Below, piece by piece: positions 51,301 through 61,349 of a stretch of 64,000 nt of DNA. Where the stretch lies: positions 31,274,586 to 31,338,585 of the forward strand of contig CM040752.1 of assembly GCA_022829145.1 (NCBI GenBank), read 5' to 3'. The DNA comes from Albula goreensis (Eukaryota > Chordata > Actinopteri > Albuliformes > Albulidae). Position 1 is the stretch's first letter. Every line of letters begins with the position of its first letter. The notes under the pieces were generated by a model. The model was not told the origin of the DNA and made no database searches. It was given only the letters and a program-made list of their open reading frames with translations. The translations under genes were made by a program, and so were the position numbers.

Positions 51301-51758
51301 GAGATGGCCTTGTAATGGTGAAAACAACTCAAGACACAATTCAACACTGCCTTGCTGAGGGGTTGAAGGCCAGGCACATTTGGAGAGAAGACTCGCAGTG
51401 GGAATTATAGGATTGCTTCTTTGCAGCAAAGTGAACTCCTTTCAGCCGCTCCGCAGTGGTGTCGGAGCGATTCACTTAAATGCGTCATTCGCGATGTTTG
51501 TAACATATCTCCAATCGAACGAACAAAATTGAAATCTAAGCATGAAACTAACCAGACGACAAAATGCACCGTCGATGGCATTATTTCCTTTCAAACGGTC
51601 GAATGTAAAGTGTGAGCTTTGTTTTTTTTTTTTTAATTAATAGGAATGTATTTCTGCATCAGTTTGCATTAATTTCAAGCGTATGAACAGCTAAAACATT
51701 TACCTGTTTTGACAAATGAAGCCTGTGAGAGAACAAGAAGCATAGTTACTCCTTTCAT
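48400..51758 (-). pseudogene. M5: MHC class I alpha chain with a nonsense codon in alpha3
   Basis: Exons (minus strand): leader 51758-51704 (MKGVTMLLVLSQASFVKT), alpha1 50642-50379, alpha2 49878-49612, alpha3 49290-49000, TM 48799-48683, tails about 48556-48527 and from 48433 downwards. Lengths and phases are normal. Alpha1: GSHSLWAFSTLIYGETQFPE, NST in the middle, NHT at the end. Alpha2: GVHVYQRMAGCVLDNDKES. In alpha3 the invariant GFYP reads GF then TAA (49210-49208) through two base changes; the rest of alpha3 is otherwise normal. The TM exon is the longest of the cluster (117 bp). Without readthrough the product is a soluble leader-alpha1-alpha2 fragment or an NMD target. Everything else looks young, so this may be a recent loss or a null allele. 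The last tail exon is uncertain. Confidence 0.88.
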
Positions 51759-51814
51759 GATTGCTTATTTATCAAAAAGCCAGCTAGCGAACTGAACTGT
51801 CATCGTTAATTCTC

Positions 51815-51825
51815 CTTTCGGTTTC
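51815..51825 (-). promoter_or_regulatory. Candidate ISRE / IRF site of M5
   Basis: On the minus strand the sequence reads GAAACCGAAAG, an exact GAAANNGAAAG interferon-stimulated response element core, about 57 bases upstream of the M5 ATG. ISREs are standard in class I promoters. Nearby are a CACGTGA and a TGACGG motif (plus-strand positions 51841-51870) that could be enhancer-box parts; these are weaker. Confidence 0.6.
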
Positions 51826-52827
51826 GCTATCAAGGCAGTTCACGTGATACGTAGTTACTGACGGTACGGGGAAGTAAAATTTCTTCGTCATTTGAACTGT
51901 GGCTTTGGGCAGAGGCTCTGGCTATGGGTTGTCGAATTGAATCTAAATATCTCTGCCTGTCTGCCAGCCTTAACGGCCCTGCTGCATTATCTGTATCTAC
52001 TTGGCTCCTGGCACATACTTCCTGAAATCTGCGGATGAGGAACGGAGCTCTGGAAGAAATTTTAAGCTCATGGTCAGTAGATCAACCCAAACGCCAGGGT
52101 GCTTCTTTCGTCTAGTTGGTAGATCCAAAATAAAATGAATATAAACCATAGATGCAAACCCTTGATAATGGAAATAATCATAACTATAAATGACTGACGT
52201 GCAGCAGCTAAGATAGCTTTGATATTTTCAGTTTTTAAAATATCTGTGTGGATCCAGTGTATTCTGATGTCATCTTAATATACAGTAAAAAATATTTTTT
52301 TTATGAATGAAATGGACTGAAAAGATAACACTTGAGGATTGTACTGTAAACTAGATTTAACATCTTACCCAGAGTTCAAAGCAGAAATGTATACATTAAA
52401 ATGATTTCATTATCAAAAAATACCATGACTACACTCAGTATTTTGTGGCTTAAAACTTTTTAATGGTCCAGAAAATTGAAAAAGGACATCTATTTACAAT
52501 ATAAAATATAAAACATTGTCACTCTGAAAAAAACATTATGTACATTTGCTGAGGAGAACATTCAATATATGATCATACAATCTCATCATGTCACTGGCTT
52601 GAGAGGAAAACGGGAGATATTTTTATTGAGCCTTGGAAAGGAAGATTGAAAATGCAGAGATATTTGTTGTTATAGCCCTTTAAACCAGCCCTTTATCAAT
52701 GTCACTAACTGATTGGGGTTCAGGTCCTCCCACCCTATTTCACTCCTCTGTGTAGTTTGGGCCCACCCCTGCAGATTCCGTGCAGGTGCAACAGGTCCAA
52801 GATTAATTTATACAAGAGACCCTAAAC

Positions 52828-53033
52828 CAGGGGTGTCAAACTGCAGTCCTGGAGGGCCACAGTGGTAGCTGGTTTTTGGTGTGTTTTAGCACTTAATTGA
52901 TTAATTAAAATCACTGGTTGGCTAAAGAGTCCACACACCTGGTTTCCAAGGCCTAAAATGGCTGCCAATCGAAAGGAAGAAACAAAAACCCGCAGACACT
53001 GCGGCCCTCCAGGACTGGAGTTTGACACCCCTG
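52828..53033. mobile_element. Intact hAT-family MITE with 8-bp target duplication
   Basis: 206 bp with terminal inverted repeats CAGGGGTGTCAAACT.CAGTCC and its complement, bordered on both sides by CCCTAAAC (52820-52827 and 53034-53041). CAG ends and an exact 8-bp target duplication are diagnostic of hAT elements. There is no ORF, so it is non-autonomous. Degraded relatives are seen at about 430, 4590 and 25190. Confidence 0.93.
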
Positions 53034-53440
53034 CCCTAAACAGAAGACATCAGCAGTCAGGCTAGCCTTGCACAATGACTTCCAAGTAAGATGAGTTGGG
53101 ATGATAGCAGACACACACACATCTTGTGTTATTCAGGCTTGTTTTTCTTTTTAAAGATATAGATGTGGTCTCACCTGGAAGAGGAAAAGAAACTGGGGAA
53201 AAGAAACTGTACAAAGTGGGGGTTTGAGAGTATTTTCAATATGGAGGGAACTTTTCTTATTTTGTTTTATGTTTGAAAACATGTAAAGCAGTGCCCCAAA
53301 CTCCCATTAAAATGTTTTTTTAAATCCTGTGGTGAGTTTGCAGCAGCTGTGGTGAGTTCACCTTCCCTGCTTCAGATTTGGAAATCACTGTGACCCTGTT
53401 TTTTGTTTATTTTATAAATGCATGCTTCTTGCACACAGAC

Positions 53441-54112
53441 CCCGTGTAACTGTCTCTCAGACAGTTTCAAGACAGTGTCATAAGTTCATGAATATTTGAG
53501 TTCATGCAGCTTTAAAAAGGTGATTAAAAATGTAATAAATAAGATGTTTAAAAAGGTAATACTGATATAAAATTTGTCTAAAAAGGTATAACCTTAAAAT
53601 TCTGTTTGGTTAAAGTTTTGTGATCATTGTATGGGATTTTATTTTGGTAAAGAGTGTAACCAAGTCACATGACCAGAGTTCATTAAAAAGCTGACTGACC
53701 ATAGCATTATGGGTTATAGCCGACATGGATGCAGAGGAAAGGCACACAGCCCCAAAATAACACTATTCTACATGTGGTCCAAGAGGCGCACACGGTACTG
53801 TCTTTAATTTGTTTATATTGTGTATAATGTTGTTGATGGACTTTACATGGACTATGAGAAATGTTCTCAGTGATTTTATTTGTTTAAGTACATTTCTGTT
53901 GTGCTAACATATCGTGGCCTGTTTATCGGTGGAATCTAGCTTAAGAGACTTAAAAAGGACTAAGACATATACTTTAAAACCTTTGTCTTTATTTTCTTGT
54001 AGTTTTCACAGTGTCTTTTGAAGAAACAGAGAGAGAGAGATAAAAATAAAACTTCAATGACATCAGTACGATGCGTGGCCGTCATTTCATTGGACCTGTG
54101 TAGCTACACCCC
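53441..54112. mobile_element. About 670-bp insertion specific to the M6 3' region
   Basis: The M2 sequence around 38325 (AGAGACGGAGTCTGTGTGC) is continuous. In M6 the two halves are separated by about 670 bp. The insertion ends read CCCGTGTAAC and, inverted, GGGTGTAGC, which is weakly like terminal inverted repeats. The content matches no family I recognise. Confidence 0.5.
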
Positions 54113-54167
54113 ATCTCTCTGAAGAGCAGGCCAGTAGTGTGCACATCCTGTGGTGTAACGGGCTGGG

Positions 54168-57100
54168 TCATAACACTGGTGCTGAAGAAGTTTGTAGCTG
54201 AGTCTTCTTACTCTGAAACTGAGACCATAAGAAGACAGTGATGTATTTTTCAACAGAAGCCACAGCAGTGTACTCCAGTACAAACAGTATAATAATTACA
54301 TTATCATCATTTAGCTGATGCTTTTACCCAAAGTGATTTTACAGTTGATTATGCGAGCCAAGAACCAATCCCCCCTGGGAGCAGTGTGGGGTTAAGGGCC
54401 TTGCTCAAGGGTCCAACAGCAATGGTGTTCTTGCTGTGGCTAGACTGGGGCTTGAACCACCAACCTCAGGGGTCCCAGTTATTTACCTTAGCCAATAGAC
54501 TACAGGCTGCCCCTAGATAGACACTCACCTCTCGCAGCTGAATATTCAGGGGCCTGGCGATCTACAATGTAAGAGCACATCATAATTAACAGATAATAGA
54601 TACTCCCAAATTATGACATACTTATAAATATTTCCTTTCTTACCTTTGAGTCTCTTCTTATGGATGAAAAATGCCAATAGGCCAAAATCAGAAGCAGAAC
54701 CACGACAACCACTACAATACTGATTGCAGTGTTTGGACCATCCTTTGGTTCTGTAGATCAGTGTAATATATTGTCACAATCAGTATATTGTCTGAACATG
54801 TTGGAAGTACAATTGCAAGTCACTCCAGTCTTCTAAATGCTTGCATGTAATGAACTCTAGTGTAAGTTTAATGTTACTAAAAAAAATGTACATACAGTAT
54901 GCCGCTGTTCCTCCTCTACCCTTATCCTTAAGAACTGTAGCAGCTTTATAAATGTAAAACTAAACATACAATACTGTATTTTGTTTTTCCTCTCTGTCCC
55001 ACTGACTCCACAGTAGTGAAGCACAAAGCCTCCCTTTATTTGTATTACCCCAGCTGATGTCCAGCTTGTTCTCCAGAGTAAGGTGTGTGACAGAGCAGGT
55101 GTAATGGTGTCTCTCTCTCAGCTCCTCTGCACCCACACTCAGGGTCCTCCTCAGCTGGTAGGTCCCGTCTCCGTTGGGTAACAGATCCCCCAAAATCAGC
55201 TCCTCTTCTGGGATGGGATGTCCGTCTCTCAGCATGGTCATGTTGATGTGTCGGGGGTAGAAGCCGGTGGCCAGACAGCTCAGCTTCACCTCTCCAGTCT
55301 CTGTGTGTGTGTTATGGAGCAGCTCGACTTTGGGGCGCTCTGAACAGGGGAAACAGCATTGCATCACATCAGTGGGACAAACAGCAGTTACAGAGATGCA
55401 GGAAATTTCAGCTGAAATCCCCCCATATTTCTCCAGTCTCTGTATGTGTCTTGGCAGGCATACTGTCTTTGGGGTGCTCTGAAGAGGGGAAACATAACCA
55501 TACCTCACATCAGCCAGAAAAACAACATGCACAGATATGTAGGCAAGTTGAAATTCACTTTTTAGGAGAAGGTTATCCAGCTTGACTATAGAATATCCCA
55601 TATTTCATAAAGAAATACCAGCTGGGAACATATTTAGTCATATTTGCAGCTGTCACAAGGAACATTTTGATATGTGTGCTGTTAATTTTATTCCACCTAG
55701 AAACAATTTTCAGCATGAACCCGCCTAATGCCAGCTGCATGTGTGGATATTTGCTAAAGCCTACTCTGGCAATAGACAAGGCAAGTACAGTGACTTGACA
55801 CTTAACATTATGTCATGCTCTGCTGAAGATTAATTTTAGTCAGGAATACATTAAAGGTTAAAATGTTTGTCTTACCTTTTCTCAACAAAACATTCTTTTC
55901 TTTCCTCAATGTTTTGTTGCAAAGAGGCAGATAAGTAACTTTAAAATCATTTAAAACAGCCTCTTTTTTAAATAGGTCCCACTCAAACTGTGGCCATAGA
56001 GGGTTGAATGTGTAATTCTTCATGTTGTAACTCAGTGTTTCTATTCCATCATAAGCAGCCCTCATCACAGCCATACTCTCTCTGTCATCGTGCAGCTCAC
56101 ATCCAACCAGCTTCTGATAGACATGAACCCCTTCAGCACAAACACACAGAAAGACAGACAGACACAGGAGGCAGATAAGACAAATAACTCTTTATTACTT
56201 CTTTTTAAATTAAAAATGGAGGCGCAAAGTGGAGTACTTTCACTTCATTAGGTGCAATGGTAGATCTACTTCTAACCCAAACACAGGAAGTCTTACTTTT
56301 TTTTTTTTGGGTGAGCCCATATGTGGTTCATCAAACTGTAGCATCAAAGTGTTGCAATCAATTGCAAAGCACAAACCCCACCTGCCATATCAAATCCCTG
56401 CCCCTTTCACCTGACTCACCCTCAGTGTGATTGGACACCCTCATCATTTTGGATAATCGGCCTTTCATCGCTCGCTCCAGGTGAGCTATCACAATCTCAT
56501 AGCCCTCAGGTATAGCATCTTCTCCTTGAGCTGTTGTGTTCTGTGGTCTTCGAGAGACGACCCTCTTGATGTTGCTGTCATAATACTGTACCTGAGTATC
56601 ATCCACCATTAACACTATGCTGAATTCTGGGAACTGTGTCTTTCCATATATGATTGTCGCCAGTGTCCAGAGAGAATATGACCCTATGTGGAAAGATTAG
56701 AGCCAACATTAGCGAAGCTACCATCTTATTGTGTAATCTCCAGTAGTTAAACCTTATGGGATGAGTCAGTCATTGCATTAGAAAGCTACTACTCATTTTA
56801 TATCTTTAATCTTCACCTGCCACGAGATACAGAGCATCTGTGTGGCTAAACCTGACATGGTGCATTTACCCATTTGCTGATGTTTACCACTGTGCATTGG
56901 CCCTTTGAGTAATATAACAAACACAAGGAATAAATCACATTGGAATGTGCAGTTGTATGAAAATAAACCACAACAGGGTGATGTGATACGGCCCCAAGTA
57001 GAAGCCGAGGGACCATTTACCCCTCAGAAGTGGTATATATTTATACAACTACACAACAATGAGTGGTTTATTCCATGGCCAAGTAACTCAACACCCAAAA

Positions 57101-58915
57101 TACTAAATTACAATTTTGTCACATTAAGAAATAAAAATTATGACTGTCTATGTGAACATAGGCTACAGGTGACGTAGCTAGTCCGCTCACTAACTGCAAT
57201 TTATTTAATGCTCACAGAGTGCTTGGGCATTTTAATAAATCTACACAGCTGAGAAAAACTAAGAATCACAATAAAGAGGAGGCAATTACATTTTAAAGAA
57301 GCATAGCTATGTTGACATTAATTGAAATTGTTATAACTCAAGCATAATTGCACCGTGTACATACATGCCAGCTTATGTAATTGATTTTTGGTATTTTCTG
57401 AAAACTGGTCCTGACCCTCTAGAGCAGTTTGCCTGTGTGCTGTTTGCCTATTTCTAATTTTCAGAGAAGGGCTCGCCATTCAAAGTAGAATTGAAGCAAA
57501 TTCTGGCTTCTTTGTTTGTGAATTGAACGTTTTCATGTAAAACAATTTAGATGTTCCAAAAAAGCCCATTTCATAACGCAAACAGGCAGCTTATGTACAA
57601 CAGTCACATGGATGGTATATATTTATGAACTGTTTCTATTGACTTAACAGATTCGTTTTCCAAACCCCCAAACGATTTCAGGGAAGACCAAAAGGTGTTT
57701 TCTGAGCCTGTCATAAAGACCAAGTCGGACGCACGGCTATTATATATTCACCGTTTAGCTTATTCCTGGCGCATATATTTCATTCAAGATAATTTATACA
57801 TGAATATTGTGTTTGACTTACGGATTGTTTGAATTAAAACGGGAAGCATAAACTATCTGAAGGAATTTGTGAAGTGTGTCGATTTCAAAAAGGAAATTAA
57901 GCTGGTGCCGTCGAGTAGGTGTATTAACAAAATCAGTCATAGACTATCTGTTTTATCTCAACGGCTAACTGCAATATCTTTCAAAATGACTGACATGCGC
58001 AACCCGCTTCATACACTGCTTCAGAAATGTGTATATAAAATTCACAAACTACTGCAAACGGCGAAACTCTGGTTTGCGTAGTTCTTAGTAGGTCACTAAC
58101 CGAAGAAAATGAATCGCACTAGGTCTGATTAGTTTCCAACTACTAAACAGTGACGCCATGGAAAGGGAAACCCTTTTATGCATTTTGGGAGAGATATTTT
58201 TCCTGATTTTCATAAAGGCCGGCACATTTCGATTTGGACAGGCAGGGAGAACCCTGCGTTCTTTCAAAAATTAATATTTACAAATACATGGAAACACTAC
58301 ACGATAGACAGACTGATCAAATACTGTACATGTAATTGTCCGTTTGGAACCTAGGGTGCGTCCCATGACAAAAAAAAAAAAAAAGTCTCCTCCTTTCCTT
58401 CGCTGCTACTTCGTCTCCTCCTTCCTCTCATCGAACATTGGAGAGAGTAATGTTGGTGGGGTGGTAGTGGAGGAAAGAAATTCTCGACTATTGGTACGCA
58501 CATCTATACGTCTCCTCCCTTTAAAAAAGGGCAGATCACACCCGAGGGTTTGCCAGTAAACCAGTTTATCAAGTCAGCTAGTATGCAAGTCACCTCGGTA
58601 AACATCCTTATAGGAAAAAAAATATATTAGACATTTTCGTTTACAGACAGATAACTGAATTCGTTACTCGCTAAAAACACTTGAGTAAGAGTAAAAAGCA
58701 TGTGCAGCCCATTAAGAGTAACTTGAAAAGTATTCGTTCCTTAAAAAATGTAAGCCAGCACATTTGAGTTACTTGTAACGTGATACTACCCACCACTGAT
58801 GTTACCCAAATTGTATAACCAGCGGTTCAGTTGTAAATTACAAGTGCATGCAAGGTTCACCTGTGTCAATAGCTGCAGTCTGTAAAAGTAGCAGGAGTAT
58901 CGGTATGACTCCCAT
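54168..58915 (-). CDS. M6: nonclassical MHC class I alpha chain with a TM-exon frameshift that changes the tail
   Basis: Exons (minus strand): leader 58915-58861 (MGVIPILLLLLQTAAIDT), alpha1 56683-56420, alpha2 56130-55876, alpha3 55339-55049, TM 54750-54644, tail 54561-54529 and 54212-54168. Alpha1 (GSYSLWTLATIIYGKTQFPE, RRPQNTTAQ, terminal NHT), the 255-bp alpha2 lacking the HYLR-type residues, and the 3' UTR make it the sister of M2. Alpha3 is complete. The TM exon is 107 bp instead of 108: one T is missing in a T run. The hydrophobic segment NTAISIVVVVVVLLLILAYW is kept, then a different tail follows (HFSSIRRDSK, IARPLNIQLR, ESKKTQLQTSSAPVL). 1050 nt, 349 residues, open. In the undeleted frame the tail would stop early (TAA at 54210-54208). 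It could be real or a sequencing error in a homopolymer. Confidence 0.87.
54293..54517 (-). repeat. tRNA-derived SINE (reverse orientation) in M6 last intron
   Basis: ATTACATTATCATCATTTAG with GATGCTTTTACCCAAAGTGA at the left and GCTTGAACCACCAACCTCAG (reverse box B) at the right; between the two M6 tail exons. M2 lacks it at the matching place, so it arrived after the M2/M6 split. Confidence 0.82.
55425..55492 (-). pseudogene. Duplicated relic of an alpha3 acceptor and exon start
   Basis: In the M6 alpha2-alpha3 intron the minus strand reads TTTCCCCTCTTCAG then AGCACCCCAAAG and, further on, ACATACAGAGACTGGAG. This is a degraded copy of the start of alpha3 (acceptor plus about 50 exon bases), about 140 bases upstream of the real one. 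It ends in unrelated sequence and could act only as a decoy acceptor. Confidence 0.7.
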
Positions 58916-61349
58916 AGTCCTCACATCTTTAACAGACTTGAACTTGAACTTTCATCCATGATCAAATTTCACTTCTGGGGACAAATAAATCATATGCCAC
59001 TTGGCAGTAGAGGTGGGGTGGGTCCGGATTTTTTCAAAGCATTTCTCATTGGAAGGAAGGTGGAGAAAAGGTGGGAAAAAGGTTTCATTTTTCAAGTACT
59101 GAAACGCACCCATCGTCTCATGCACAGGGTCGCAGCTGGTCAGATTACACTCAAAGTTTTTATTTTTTCTTCCTTACTGTAATTTAAGGTTTTGGGGTTG
59201 TATTGGGTAAAAGGAAACTATAGACTGTAGATTTTAGTATGTAACTTTGTAATTGGTTAAATGTCTTAGGCATCTGAGAACCAGCGTTAACACAACAGTC
59301 GCTTGTGTTAAGCATCTAAACAACTGGTTTAGATGCTTAAATTCTTTTCTGAGACACAGTCTCTGTTTTTGGTGAGATTTTAACCCCAACAACTATTCGG
59401 GTTTTTATACTAAAAAGATACAAATGGAGTTAGGTAAGATCTATATTTGTCTGTAAAAGAAATGGCTGTTTTGTTTCCTTGTTGGTTAGTGTTTTGTACG
59501 AAGCCAGTTGGCAGTTTCGAACCAGATTTTCTTTTTTCAATAAGTTTTGGCTTTATCCCAGTGAGTGCACTAGCCTGGTGTTAACTAGAAATAGACTGAT
59601 GTTCAGCAGACAGGATAATGAGGGAAGAGCCTAACCTGGGTAACTTAAAAAAAAAAAAAACAGTCAGTCACTGAATAAGAGAGAACATTGAACTTTTTCA
59701 TTTAAGCACATTTCATGCGAAGGACTGAAACAAACTTTGTTGATTCTGAGGGTTCCAGAGTATCTGTTGAGACTTGCAAAACCTCACAGCCGCTCAAGAG
59801 AAAATACGCTCCAATGTGGTGTAGTGAATATTACCTGCAGGCAGCGCTGCAGGGAGCTGCAGTGTAAGGCAATGGAGAACATGCATAGAGTTAATAGAGT
59901 GGTAGCTCTTATCCATATATGAGCTCAGAGAATCACTGAGGCTACAAACAAAACTATGAATGAAGGAGGTAAATGTTACCCATGATTATTATCATAGTGT
60001 AAAAATCCAAGGCAGTCAGACCAGACAGGTAAATGTTAAAATATCTTTATTATACAGTAAACAGCAAAACTACACAGAACCAACATGATCCTGCTGTAAG
60101 CCTTCATCAGCCTTCATTCATTGTACAAAAACAGCTCATTAAAGATGCATTTTCTGTATTGTACAGTAAACACATGATCACAGTCTAAAGACCAGGAACC
60201 TTCCACAAAGCTGGCTTACCAAGTTAAGTAAATATCCCGAAATCAATATATTTATGAGGCTGTTTTAGTACACAGACACAAAATCATGAACTGTTATTGA
60301 GTATTTTGAACACATTCACGTAATTTAGAGCTAGTTTCATAACAGAGAAGCTTCATTTCCTCACGCTATACCACCCAGCTGTAGACATAAAAAAAATACA
60401 AAACAACAAAGACATGCCAATATCATGTATTTTACAGACTTGGAAAGTTAGCCGTGGTAGGACAGAAATCCATTTGGCTTCCAGTTTTTAATTTTGATTC
60501 ATTCTGTCCAAAATTCATTTGTAACTGACTTTTGATCATTTCAGTGTTGATCACTGTATATGTGAACATTTTATGAAGCTTCTTGAGTTAACATTTAGAA
60601 GAAATACTTATTATTTATGCAAGATGCATGTTTATATATCATGTACACAATATAACATTACATTACACCAAAGGCCTTTTTTTAGATGCTCTTATCCAGA
60701 GCGACTTACAAGGCAAAGTGCATAAGAATGGTACAAAAAGTGCAGAAGATAACCCTAGAGAGGGGTAAAGTGCCAAAGATGACAGAATAGATCACGACTC
60801 CACTACAGAGTTTTCTCCACTCTAGAAAAGGAGAAAATTAACAACTACCTAGGTTATTTACTGTAAAAATGTAAATTACTGTAAAAAACAAGTGCAGATA
60901 AGAGTAGAGACATTACAAAGAGCAAGGGAGGGGAGTGGAGAGGTGCAGCCTGAAGAGGTGAGCATTCAGCAACACACTATAACAACATGCATGAGAAAAA
61001 GCATTTAAGAAACCATGCAACATTTTGCAGGTTATTTAACATCTGTAACAACAGACTCAAGATTTGTATATCAATTGCTCAGCTTTGCAATAATCACTGC
61101 TATTTGTTATATTCTGCACCCATAACACACTATTTCAGATCATAAATCAGATCATAAATGATCAAAAATATTTTAAATGATTTAAATACTCTTTGGCAGC
61201 TACAGGGACGAGGAATGCAATACTCAGTGAATTATATTCTTTCAAGAAGTACCTGATTATCAGAGCTAAACAGAGCGATCTCTGTGAATAAAAGAGAACT
61301 CAAACAGCAGAGAGAAGCACTCAGTCAGGCCTGGTACCATCAAGGATTT
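58916..61349. other. M6 upstream region and M7 3' UTR
   Basis: No separate gene seen. About 59690-59768 resembles, in inverted orientation, the region upstream of M2 (32999-33060). The right part, from about 60040, is probably the M7 3' UTR read leftwards to the AATAAA at 60051-60046. A SINE-tail fragment is at about 60655-60720. Confidence 0.55.
60046..60051 (-). terminator. Candidate M7 polyadenylation signal AATAAA
   Basis: On the minus strand, TATAATAAAGATATT, 1.3 kb past the M7 stop. It fits the 0.9-1.1 kb 3' UTRs inferred for M1, M2 and M4. Confidence 0.4.

Larger units (their letters stand above)
51826..54167. other. Spacer between the M5 promoter and the M6 3' end
   Basis: It holds the hAT MITE (52828-53033), the M6 3' UTR homologous to that of M2 (about 53130-53440), and an M6-specific insertion (about 53441-54112). 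No gene seen. Confidence 0.6.

Noticed and set aside
55375..55601. Extension of the M6 alpha3 frame into a 213-codon ORF
   Set aside because: The upstream part is intron containing a relic alpha3 start; the acceptor at 55341-55340 gives the conserved exon length of 291 bp.
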